Of a stretch of DNA of 8,952 bases, positions 1 to 6,295 are shown in pieces (within the stretch, counting starts at the first letter, position 1; the number at the start of each line of letters is the position of its first letter). The notes under the pieces are model-generated. The model did not search any database. It was not told the origin of the DNA and was given only the letters and a program-made list of their open reading frames with translations. A program made the translations under genes and the position numbers. Source of the stretch: Candidatus Hydrogenedentota bacterium (GTDB taxonomy: Bacteria > Hydrogenedentota > Hydrogenedentia > Hydrogenedentales > SLHB01); contig JAKJDA010000098.1 in the NCBI GenBank assembly GCA_022706165.1, forward strand, positions 1-8,952. Reading direction: 5' to 3'.

Positions 1-1
1 T

Positions 2-760
2 GTGCATCTCGACCATGCGGGGGGAACGTCGGCGCTGCTCGGCGCATGCCCCAACGCTGTCGTGCTGTGCCACCCAAACGCCGCGCGGCATCTCATCGAT
101 CCCGCCCGCCTGACACTCAGCGCCCGACAAGTGTACGGAGAGGAAACCTTTGCCCGCCTTTACGGCGAGATACATCCCATTCCCAAGAGCCGCGTCCGGA
201 CCGTGGAAGACATGGAACCGTTCCGCCTAGGCGACCGAACCCTCACCTTTCTCCACACGCCCGGCCATGCCAAGCATCATGTCTGCATGCACGATTCGGG
301 CGAAAACGCCGTGTTCACGGGTGACACGTTCGGCGTCGCGTATGCCGCTCACCAAATGGGGCCACGTCCCTTCCTCCTGTGTTCGACCGCGCCCACCGAT
401 TTCGATCCGGCGGCGGCGCGGCGCAGCATCGAACGCATTCTCGCCACGGGCGCCGACTGCGTCTATCTTTCGCATTTCGGATCCCTGGATAACCCGCGCG
501 CGGCAGGCGAGGACCTCATGGACGACATTGCGCGAATGGAGGCGATTCTGGAGGATGCCGCGTCGGCATCGAGCCTGAGCGGCGAGGCATTGGTCTCGTT
601 TTGCCAAGAACGCGTGCGGGATGCCGTGCGGACGCATCTCGAGGGCTGCGGCATCGCGCCACAAGGCGAGGCCATGGATGCGCTTCTGCCGGATATTCAG
701 GTGAACGGACAGGGTCTGGCCGTTGCCGCGGAACGCCGGCGGCGCGCGGCGGGCGGGTGA
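2..760 (+). CDS. Metallo-beta-lactamase-fold hydrolase, 5' end outside the window
   Basis: The 3' part of a metallo-beta-lactamase (MBL) fold hydrolase. These are two-metal enzymes that hydrolyse thioesters, lactones or phosphoesters, and the glyoxalase II type is the closest in feel. The window opens inside the signature metal motif: the first codons read V-H-L-D-H-A-G-G, the end of the usual HxHxDHAGG, so the upstream His lies off the edge and the leading GTG is an internal valine, not a start. The other metal ligands are present: His in HTPGH (about residues 85-89 of the fragment), Asp in FTGDTFG (105-111) and His in LSHFG (156-160). The C-terminal ~90 residues are helical and Ala-rich, longer than a bare MBL domain, and could shape a substrate pocket. 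The substrate cannot be told. The stop TGA lies 47 nt before the next gene's best start, so the two may be co-transcribed. Confidence 0.88.
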   Translation: MHLDHAGGTSALLGACPNAVVLCHPNAARHLIDPARLTLSARQVYGEETFARLYGEIHPIPKSRVRTVEDMEPFRLGDRTLTFLHTPGHAKHHVCMHDSGENAVFTGDTFGVAYAAHQMGPRPFLLCSTAPTDFDPAAARRSIERILATGADCVYLSHFGSLDNPRAAGEDLMDDIARMEAILEDAASASSLSGEALVSFCQERVRDAVRTHLEGCGIAPQGEAMDALLPDIQVNGQGLAVAAERRRRAAGG

Positions 761-807
761 AACGCGTTGGCGACGGGGCGCGCCCATCGAACGCCTGGAG
801 TGTGACA

Positions 808-2118
808 ATGCTCGTTTGCAAAGAACCCGACGTGGCCCTGACGGTCGCGATTCTGGTCAGGAACTGCGCTGCGGACCTGTACCGGCTGGCGCCGCGTTTG
901 CGCGCCCTCCTCGATCAACAAGGAATGTCCTACGAGATCATCATCGTTGATCTCGCCTCCACAGACGGCGCGGACCGGGCGGTAGACACAACGGGCGTGC
1001 GCTACATCAAGCTGCCTACAGCGGAATACGGAGCCGCCGTGATGCGCGCCGCAGCCGAAGCGCGCGGCATGCACCTGGCGACGATCGAGCCTGGCAGTCC
1101 CGATCTCCCCCAACTCGTGATCGCATTGTGGGCGGCGCGCGACAAAGGAGACGTGATCATCGCTTCGCGCTTCGCGCCGGAGGGCCGTTCCGGATCGGGA
1201 TTGCTTCGCAGAGTCCTTAGCCGCTCCCTGAATCGCGTATTCGCGGCAGGATTGTCGATTCCCGTGCATGACCTGTCATGCGGCCTGCGCCTGTATCACA
1301 GACGCGTGTTCCAAGGCCTGGACGCCGTTTTTTCAAGCTATGTTTTCCTGGTGGAAGTGCTGCTCAAGGCGTTCGCACGCGGCATGGATATCCACGAGAT
1401 GCCCTACCGGCACGTTCCCGCCCGCCGAGAGGCGTCGCTGCGCCGATTGGCCGGGTTCGCGCTGGAATATTGCGCGTTGTTCTGGAAAGTGTGGCGCGTG
1501 CGCAATTCGATCGAATTTCCGGACTACGATTGGCGCGCACACGACAGCCGCATCCCCCTGCAACGCTATTGGCAACGGCGGCGGCGACGGATCATCCTGG
1601 ATTTCACGCCGGCTTTTGTATCAACGCTGGACGTCGGATGCGGAACCAGCCGCATTTTGGCCGATTTGCCGCATGCCGTGGGGCTTGACAGACGACGCGA
1701 CAAATTGGCCTTCATGCGACGCACCAACCCGCTCCTTGTGCAGGGAGACGGTCTGCGCCTGCCGTTTCGCGATGACCAGTTCGAATGCATCGTGTGTTCG
1801 CAGGTGATTGAGCACATTCCCGACGAGGGCGGCCGCTTGCTAGATGAACTCACGCGCGTGTTGCGGCCAGGCGGCATATTGGTCTTGGGCACGCCGGATT
1901 ACGCCACGTGGCAGTGGCCGTTGATCGAGTGGCTATACGGCAAGGTGACGCCGGGCGCATATGCCGATGAGCACGTCACGCGCTACACGAACGCGACCTT
2001 GCGCGCGGCGCTAACGGCTCGCGGGCATGAAATTTTGGACCAAGCCTACATCTGCCGCGCGGAACTGGTGATGCGGGCGCGCAAAATCGGAGAGAAACTT
2101 CCGTCGCCGGCTTGTTGA
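808..2118 (+). CDS. Fusion protein: GT2 glycosyltransferase (DPM-like) plus class I SAM methyltransferase
   Basis: A 436-residue, apparently soluble two-domain protein. Residues ~10-210 are a family-2 glycosyltransferase of the dolichol-phosphate-mannose-synthase/polyprenyl-glycosyltransferase type: LTVAILVRN (11-19), YEIIIVDLASTDG (42-54), DVIIASRF (115-122), and the IPVHDLSCGLRLY (151-163) block that matches the usual 'D-SGFR' region. Residues ~239-263 form a charged, aromatic linker (DYDWRAHDSRI, then QRYWQRRRRR). Residues ~270-425 are a Rossmann methyltransferase: DVGCGTS (275-281) for SAM binding, GDGLRLPF (313-320), SQVIEHIP (331-338) and VLRPGGILVLGTPDY (351-365). It probably makes or modifies a glycosylated lipid or surface glycan; donor and acceptor are unknown. 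The ATG at 808 is chosen because GGAG (797-800) precedes it by 7 nt. An in-frame GTG at 757, overlapping the upstream stop as GTGA, is an alternative. The expected DxD of the transferase (DAD) reads E-P-G at 94-96, so the transferase half may be altered or inactive. Confidence 0.82.
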   Translation: MLVCKEPDVALTVAILVRNCAADLYRLAPRLRALLDQQGMSYEIIIVDLASTDGADRAVDTTGVRYIKLPTAEYGAAVMRAAAEARGMHLATIEPGSPDLPQLVIALWAARDKGDVIIASRFAPEGRSGSGLLRRVLSRSLNRVFAAGLSIPVHDLSCGLRLYHRRVFQGLDAVFSSYVFLVEVLLKAFARGMDIHEMPYRHVPARREASLRRLAGFALEYCALFWKVWRVRNSIEFPDYDWRAHDSRIPLQRYWQRRRRRIILDFTPAFVSTLDVGCGTSRILADLPHAVGLDRRRDKLAFMRRTNPLLVQGDGLRLPFRDDQFECIVCSQVIEHIPDEGGRLLDELTRVLRPGGILVLGTPDYATWQWPLIEWLYGKVTPGAYADEHVTRYTNATLRAALTARGHEILDQAYICRAELVMRARKIGEKLPSPAC

Positions 2119-2137
2119 TGCTCGCTCCGGTTCGCCC

Positions 2138-2160
2138 AACGGCAACGCGCCGTTTTCTCT
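2138..2160 (+). terminator. Weak terminator-like hairpin after the fusion gene
   Basis: AACGGC (2138-2143) pairs with GCCGTT (2149-2154) around the loop AACGC, followed by TTCTCT. The stem is only six pairs and the T-run is broken, so termination would be partial at best. It lies 20 nt after the fusion gene's stop, where a terminator is expected. Confidence 0.35.
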
Positions 2161-2178
2161 CCCAGAAATATGCATAAT
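2152..2178 (+). promoter_or_regulatory. Possible weak promoter for the MATE gene
   Basis: CATAAT (2173-2178) matches five of six -10 consensus bases and sits just after the hairpin. The best -35 candidate, GTTTTC at 2152-2157, is poor and its 15-nt spacer is short. This is listed only because it is the best promoter-like site in the 118-nt gap; read-through from upstream is equally possible. Confidence 0.2.
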
Positions 2179-2236
2179 CCGGTTTTCACACAGCGGCGCC
2201 CGTCCCATGCGGCGGATAATGCCCGCCGGGAGCGAT

Positions 2237-3634
2237 ATGATCACGAAATCGGAGTCCTCGGACACCACACATAGACGCGGCGAATCCCGCTGGGCCGGAC
2301 TGCGCGAAGTCTTGAACATGGCCATTCCGGTGATCGTGGGCTCTTTCAGCTACACCCTGATGGGTTTCGTCGATCAGGCCATGGTGGGCCGTCTGGGATC
2401 GAGCGCGCTCGCCGCCGTCGGCTCAGGCGGCATCTGGGCTTTCACCGTATCGACGTTTTTCATCGGCGTGACGAGTTGCGTGGCGACGTTTGTTTCCCAA
2501 AGCCGAGGCCGCGGGGACTTCGAGAGCTGCGGGCGTTATGCATGGCAAGGCATTCACTTTTCGTTGCTCACAGGCGCGATCGGCTTTTTCTGCTGGCCGA
2601 TAAGCGGCCCTCTGTTCCGGTCGATGCACCATGCGCCGGACGTGACCGCAATGGAAATCCAATATTTTCAGCTTCGCATGTTGGGATTCGCGTTCGTGAC
2701 CTGGCAAACGGCTCTCGCATCGTTCTTCCAAGCCGTGGGACGCCCCCATATCCCGACTCTCACCGCGATCGCCAGCAACCTTGTCAACTTTGCCTTGAAT
2801 TACGCGCTTATTTTCGGCCATTGGGGATTTCCCGCAATGGGCATCCGCGGCAGCGCCATCGCGACCGTCATCGCGCTGGGATGTCAGGTCGCAATGATGC
2901 AGGCTCTTTTTCTAGGGCCGCGGCATCACGCCGAGTTCCGCACACGCAGCAGCTGCGGCCTTGACTTCCAGAAGATGCGCGAACTGCTGCGCATTGGATG
3001 GCCCGCCGGCATGATGTTCCTGATCGATATCGTGAATTGGAGCGTGTTCACGAGTTACATCGTCGGGCATTTCGGCACGACGCAGTTGGCGGCTCACAAT
3101 GCCGCCATGAATTTCATGGCGCTCTCGTTCATGCCGGCGGTCGGCCTCAATCACGCCATCGCGCCCATTGTGGGCCAATGGATCGGACGAGGCGACATCG
3201 CCCGCGCCAAGGCCCGCACCTATACCGCGTTGCGCCTTGCCATCGGCTACATGACCTGCATGGGCATTCTGATGGGGACGTTCGGCGCGGAACTCATCCG
3301 GTCCGTGTTCAGCGTCGATCCGGAAGTCGTCCGCATCGGAAAGATATTGCTTGTCCTCGCGGCCCTATTTCAGGCTTTTGACGCAGTCAACATAACGGTG
3401 TCGGGCGCGTTGCGCGGAGCGGGCGATACGCGCTGGATGGCCGTGATGTCGTTTCTGGGGACCTATCTATTCTTCTTGCCCTTGGCGCTCTTTTTCGCGT
3501 TCGTGATGCACTGGCAGGCGGTGGGCGCGTGGATTGGCGCGACCGCCTACATCATTGCGCTGAGCGGCGTCCTGTTCTTGCGGTTTCACCGGGAAAAATG
3601 GCGCCATATCAGCATCTTCACTCCCGAGACGTGA
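2237..3634 (+). CDS. MATE-family multidrug/toxin efflux transporter
   Basis: A 465-residue integral membrane protein of the MATE (NorM/DinF-like) family. These proteins export organic cations, drugs or metabolites across the inner membrane in exchange for Na+ or H+. The length and the even spread of about twelve hydrophobic segments fit the family, and the two halves give the usual internal pseudo-duplication. The family pattern near the first helix is clear: AIPVIVGSF (29-37), then FVDQAMVGRLG (44-54) with the conserved Asp46, and ALAAVG. The second half begins near RIGWPAGMMFLIDIVNWSVF and ends with the SGALRGAGDT block typical of MATE proteins. The ATG at 2237 is preferred because GGAG (2229-2232) precedes it, though the spacing is short (4 nt). 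In-frame ATGs at 2219 and 2207 would add 6 or 10 residues to the charged N-terminal tail without changing the fold. The substrate and coupling ion cannot be read from sequence. The gene ends 21 nt from the converging oxidoreductase gene. Confidence 0.93.
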   Translation: MITKSESSDTTHRRGESRWAGLREVLNMAIPVIVGSFSYTLMGFVDQAMVGRLGSSALAAVGSGGIWAFTVSTFFIGVTSCVATFVSQSRGRGDFESCGRYAWQGIHFSLLTGAIGFFCWPISGPLFRSMHHAPDVTAMEIQYFQLRMLGFAFVTWQTALASFFQAVGRPHIPTLTAIASNLVNFALNYALIFGHWGFPAMGIRGSAIATVIALGCQVAMMQALFLGPRHHAEFRTRSSCGLDFQKMRELLRIGWPAGMMFLIDIVNWSVFTSYIVGHFGTTQLAAHNAAMNFMALSFMPAVGLNHAIAPIVGQWIGRGDIARAKARTYTALRLAIGYMTCMGILMGTFGAELIRSVFSVDPEVVRIGKILLVLAALFQAFDAVNITVSGALRGAGDTRWMAVMSFLGTYLFFLPLALFFAFVMHWQAVGAWIGATAYIIALSGVLFLRFHREKWRHISIFTPET

Positions 3635-3655
3635 TTCGGAACGCCGGAAAAGACG

Positions 3656-4990
3656 TCACAGCCGCCAGGGACCGCGATAGACCGGACGGAGGAGCGCGTC
3701 CGCTTCGGGCGGATTGCGAAGGCTCCGTTGTTTTTCATCCCATGCGACCGTCCTGCCCGCGCGCAAGGCCACGTTACCGAGCAGGATCGTTTCGGTGAAA
3801 ACTGCCGCCTGCTCGAACGGAAACGACGGCAAGGGGCCTCCCCTACAGGCATTGGCCCATTCGCGCCAATGCGAGACCTCCGCGTCCGGAAGGCTCTGCG
3901 CGGGCGGCGCGAAGGCGCGCATCCGATCGCGCGGGACAAGCCGCGGCCCTTCGCCATAGCCGTATGGACCAATCGCGATCGTGCCGCTATCTCCGATGAA
4001 GAGCGTTCCGCTGCCATCCAGCCCGAGCGTTTCATTCGGATCGACGCCCTCGGGACGCGGCGGCAGCTTGCCGCCGTCGCGCCACGTCAGGGTCACGGGG
4101 GGCAATTCGCCGCGCGCCGGAAATTCAAAACGGATTGTGGACCAGGCCGGCGCGGTTTCTTGGTTGACGGGCGAGGACTCCGCCGTAATGCGCGCCGGAG
4201 TCCCAAGCTTCAGCGCCAACCACGGCATCAACAACACGTGCGGCCCCATGTCGCCGAGCGCGCCCGTCCCGAAATCCCACCAACCGCGCCAGTTCAAGCC
4301 CAAATAACACGGATGATACGGCCGCTCCGGGGCAGGGCCCAGCCACATGTCCCAGTCAAGGGTGGCCGGAGGAAGCGGCGCATCGACAGGGCGATCGATG
4401 CCCTGCGGCCACAGGGGCCGGTCCGTCCAGCAATGAACTTCGCGCACGGAACCGATCACGCCTGCTTCCATCCATTCGCGCAAACGCCGGATTCCGGGCG
4501 AAGCCATGCCTTGGCTTCCTGCTTGGGTGACGACGCCGCAGCTCTTCGCGGTCTCGGCGATCGCGCGCGCTTCGTGAATCGTGCGCGCCAGCGGTTTCTC
4601 GCAAAAGACGTGCTTGCCGAGACGCATCGCGGCGGAAGCGATCGCGGCATGCCAATGGTCCGGCGTCGCAACAACCACCGCGTCGATGTCTTTTTGCTTG
4701 TCAAACAAGATGCGGAAATCGCGATAGCGCGGAACGTTCGGGAAACGCCGGTACGCCTCGGCCGCGGAAGCATCGTCGACATCGCAAAACGCCGCCACGA
4801 CATCATCGGGAAATTCATTGAGCAGCAGCGTTCCCTGTCGGCCCAAACCGATAAACGCAAGATTCAAGCGCTGGTTCGCCGACATCGTGCGTGTGCGTTT
4901 TTGCGCGCGCGGGCGGCATGCGGCATACGTCGACGCCGCGCCGATCGCGGCGGTCGTCAAAAACGTCCGCCGGCTGCATTGCCTGGTCAT
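3656..4990 (-). CDS. Tat-exported Gfo/Idh/MocA-family oxidoreductase
   Basis: A 444-residue NAD(P)-dependent oxidoreductase of the glucose-fructose oxidoreductase/inositol dehydrogenase/MocA family. The N-terminus carries a twin-arginine export signal: SRRTFL (6-11), then a mild hydrophobic stretch to Ala24, so it should fold with its cofactor before export. Cys25 in Y-A-A-C could be a lipidation site, but the lipobox is poor. The Rossmann domain shows IGLGRQG (47-53), CDVDD (69-73), the ATPDHWHA block (108-115) and CEKPL (130-134) with the catalytic-type Lys132. The C-terminal half contains FGTGALGDMGPH and a final HWREWANACRGG...GNVALR region typical of the large family with Tat signals in planctomycetes and relatives. 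It probably oxidises, reduces or cleaves a sugar derivative; GH109-type glycosidases share this fold. The start is supported by AAGG (4998-5001) 7 nt upstream. The gene lies 39 nt downstream of the methyltransferase, probably in the same operon. Confidence 0.92.
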   Translation of the reverse strand: MTRQCSRRTFLTTAAIGAASTYAACRPRAQKRTRTMSANQRLNLAFIGLGRQGTLLLNEFPDDVVAAFCDVDDASAAEAYRRFPNVPRYRDFRILFDKQKDIDAVVVATPDHWHAAIASAAMRLGKHVFCEKPLARTIHEARAIAETAKSCGVVTQAGSQGMASPGIRRLREWMEAGVIGSVREVHCWTDRPLWPQGIDRPVDAPLPPATLDWDMWLGPAPERPYHPCYLGLNWRGWWDFGTGALGDMGPHVLLMPWLALKLGTPARITAESSPVNQETAPAWSTIRFEFPARGELPPVTLTWRDGGKLPPRPEGVDPNETLGLDGSGTLFIGDSGTIAIGPYGYGEGPRLVPRDRMRAFAPPAQSLPDAEVSHWREWANACRGGPLPSFPFEQAAVFTETILLGNVALRAGRTVAWDEKQRSLRNPPEADALLRPVYRGPWRL

Positions 4991-5012
4991 GATGCTACCT
5001 TTCCTTCACGGC

Positions 5013-5024
5013 TCGGCGCGCCGA
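5013..5024. repeat. 12-bp perfect palindrome between the methyltransferase and oxidoreductase genes
   Basis: TCGGCGCGCCGA is its own reverse complement and lies in the 39-nt gap. With no loop allowance the RNA hairpin would be short. It could be chance in G+C-rich DNA or a small mRNA-processing structure. Confidence 0.3.
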
Positions 5025-5029
5025 ACGCC

Positions 5030-5965
5030 TCAGGGGCTCGATGACGCTTCAGCCGGCATCTTGCGAAAATACCGTTGCGTCGTCGATGGAAACAACGCCC
5101 CCGCGAACCGCTTGATCTCGGTCTTGACGACGCGCAACGCATCCCCCGTCACATGAACGATGGGAGCCGCGACGGGACAAAAGCCCGCCCGCATGGCAAT
5201 GCGACGCAAGGTCTCGGGGGTATAGGCATTGATGTGATCAAGCGGATGTATCTTGCGGTAGTCGCGTTCCGTCCTGATGTCCGTCACGTTGCTGCAATCG
5301 GGCGTCTCCAGGACCAGAACGCCGTCCGGAAGCATGAGCGCATGAAGCGACTGGAGCGCGGCAAGCGGCGCATCCAGATGTTCCAGCACCTCAAACAACG
5401 TGATGGCGTGAAACCGCATGGAGGCGGGCAGGTCCTCGATGTCGGAAACAATATGCACCTGCCCCCCTTGACGGCGCGCAGGGGAACGATCAATGCCGCA
5501 GCAAACAAAGCCGAATCGCTCGCACACCGCTAAAAAATCGCCGAAACCGCACCCAAAATCCAATATGCGAACTTCCTGCCCCCCGCGGAGCGCGCGCGTC
5601 ATTTTCTCGATGCGCAACACGTGCTGCACGTGATCCCGGCCCTTTGCAAAACGATGCGCCGGCGTATCGGCATGAGCGCTGAACTGCCGGATCGCCGACT
5701 CGGACATCCATTCCGAAAAACGTCTTTCATTCCAAGCCGGCGCCAACACCCGTTTGTGGAACGTTTGCCCGCATGCCGTGCAGCGAACATAGGCCCACCG
5801 CTCGCTCTCGATATAGGGCAAAGGCGATGTTCCCCACGGGTCGCGATCAAGGAACGTCCGCAAGGGTTCATCGCCAAATCGCCCGCCCGCCAACTCGTCC
5901 AGCCGGTTCGAACCGCAACTGATGCAGTGACGCCGCTCAACGAATGCCGCACGTTGTTCTTCCAT
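5030..5965 (-). CDS. Zinc-ribbon class I SAM-dependent methyltransferase
   Basis: A 311-residue methyltransferase. The N-terminus has two cysteine pairs, C-I-S-C (14-17) and C-T-A-C (62-65), that should form a zinc ribbon, as in methyltransferases of sugar and surface-polysaccharide clusters. A helical linker (~75-130) leads to the Rossmann domain: ILDFGCGFGDF (134-144) for SAM, GIDRS (157-161), LFEVLEHLDAP (190-200) and LPDGVLVLETPD, a Methyltransf_23-like pattern. A sugar or lipid-linked intermediate is a plausible acceptor, but this is inference. The ATG complement at 5963-5965 is chosen because an AGAGG/GAGGG Shine-Dalgarno (5970-5975) precedes it. The frame stays open upstream to about 6178, but that part has non-protein-like composition and crosses the AT-rich intergenic island, so it is excluded. 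The gene probably heads a two-gene operon with the Tat oxidoreductase. Confidence 0.85.
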   Translation of the reverse strand: MEEQRAAFVERRHCISCGSNRLDELAGGRFGDEPLRTFLDRDPWGTSPLPYIESERWAYVRCTACGQTFHKRVLAPAWNERRFSEWMSESAIRQFSAHADTPAHRFAKGRDHVQHVLRIEKMTRALRGGQEVRILDFGCGFGDFLAVCERFGFVCCGIDRSPARRQGGQVHIVSDIEDLPASMRFHAITLFEVLEHLDAPLAALQSLHALMLPDGVLVLETPDCSNVTDIRTERDYRKIHPLDHINAYTPETLRRIAMRAGFCPVAAPIVHVTGDALRVVKTEIKRFAGALFPSTTQRYFRKMPAEASSSP

Positions 5966-6064
5966 CTTTCCCTCTCTCGGATTGGGCGGCGAACATCCCG
6001 CCGCCGAGAAACTACTATGCCACCCAAGGCACGAGCGCGCAACACGGACGCCCGCAGAACGCCG

Positions 6065-6096
6065 GAATCCGTCCGGAACAGAAAAGGACGGAGTTC
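6065..6096. repeat. Hairpin in the methyltransferase upstream region
   Basis: TCCGTCC (6068-6074) pairs perfectly with GGACGGA (6086-6092) over an 11-nt loop. GAA (6065-6067) and TTC (6094-6096) extend the stem past one bulged G. No T-run follows on either strand, so it does not look like an intrinsic terminator. It could be a leader structure of the minus-strand operon or a leftover element. Confidence 0.4.
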
Positions 6097-6098
6097 GA

Positions 6099-6128
6099 AT
6101 GAAATCAATTTTCGATGAATTACTATAA
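6099..6128 (+). CDS. Nine-codon mini-ORF at the edge of the AT-rich island
   Basis: ATG at 6099 opens MKSIFDELL, then TAA (6126-6128). GGAG (6090-6093) sits 5 nt upstream. The codons are AT-rich (AAA, ATT, TTA, CTA), unlike the surrounding genes. It lies upstream of the lipoprotein promoter, so it is unlikely to be that gene's leader peptide. It may be the remnant of a lost gene or simple chance. Confidence 0.2.
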   Translation: MKSIFDELL

Positions 6129-6136
6129 ATATAGTA
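6121..6136. promoter_or_regulatory. Perfect inverted repeat 7-2-7, operator-like
   Basis: TACTATA (6121-6127) and TATAGTA (6130-6136) flank AA, giving a perfect dyad whose form suits a dimeric regulator. A second, looser dyad, ATATGA (6144-6149)/TCATAT (6162-6167), lies between it and the promoter. In DNA this AT-rich some dyads arise by chance, and no regulator gene is visible nearby. Confidence 0.35.
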
Positions 6137-6169
6137 TGGTATAATATGATATAGCTTTATTTCATATAG

Positions 6170-6199
6170 TTGACACATATACCTAACATATGCTATTTT
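6170..6199 (+). promoter_or_regulatory. Sigma-70-type promoter for the lipoprotein gene
   Basis: A perfect TTGACA -35 (6170-6175) is followed after 18 nt by TATTTT (6194-6199; 4 of 6 match). TG-C at 6191-6193 forms an extended -10. The AT-rich tract just upstream resembles an UP element. Transcription would begin near 6206 and give a leader of about 90 nt. This is the clearest promoter in the window. Confidence 0.7.
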
Positions 6200-6204
6200 A
6201 AGAT

Positions 6205-6259
6205 GGCGGCGCGTTGTGGGGACTCATACTGTGCATGATTCCTGGTGGAACCAGCCGCC
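6205..6259 (+). other. Potentially structured 5' leader of the lipoprotein mRNA
   Basis: GGCGGC (6205-6210) can pair with GCCGCC (6254-6259). Inside, CTGGT (6242-6246) pairs with ACCAG (6250-6254) around GGA, or alternatively TTCC (6239-6242) with GGAA (6247-6250). The Shine-Dalgarno (6281-6287) stays outside these pairings. No known riboswitch class was recognised. Confidence 0.25.
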
Positions 6260-6295
6260 CGCAGAAAAAGGAGCAAAAAGAAGGAGGACATTGCA

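Larger units (their letters stand above)
5966..6295. other. Divergent intergenic region with structured and AT-rich parts
   Basis: This 330-nt non-coding gap separates the minus-strand methyltransferase from the plus-strand lipoprotein. The methyltransferase-proximal part (5966-6098) is G+C-rich and carries one clear hairpin. Positions 6099-6200 are strikingly AT-rich: 22 G/C in 102 bases by hand count. Positions 6206-6295 form the likely leader of the lipoprotein mRNA. No convincing promoter was found for the methyltransferase; TTGCGC/CATAGT with a 17-nt spacer on the minus strand (about 6004-6032) is a poor candidate. Confidence 0.7.

Noticed and set aside
601..807. Upstream extension of the fusion gene's open frame
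   Set aside because: It overlaps the MBL hydrolase in another frame, reads Arg/Gly/Ala-rich without domain signal, and the good Shine-Dalgarno serves ATG 808.
3728..5044. Long plus-strand open frame of 438 codons opposite the oxidoreductase
   Set aside because: It is a shadow in G+C-rich DNA: Arg/Ala/Gly-rich, with no motifs, while the minus strand shows full Gfo/Idh/MocA motifs.
5966..6178. 71-codon N-terminal extension of the zinc-ribbon methyltransferase
   Set aside because: The frame is merely open; it runs through the hairpin and AT-rich island, has no protein-like pattern, and ATG 5965 has its own ribosome site.
6099..6204. AT-rich island as an integration (att) site or replication origin
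   Set aside because: No integrase, no flanking direct repeats, no tRNA gene and no DnaA-box cluster were seen.
6245..6295. Earlier start of the lipoprotein giving a Lys/Arg-rich N-terminal extension
   Set aside because: It would bury the signal peptide and translate the Shine-Dalgarno itself (the K-K-E-D-I-A segment).
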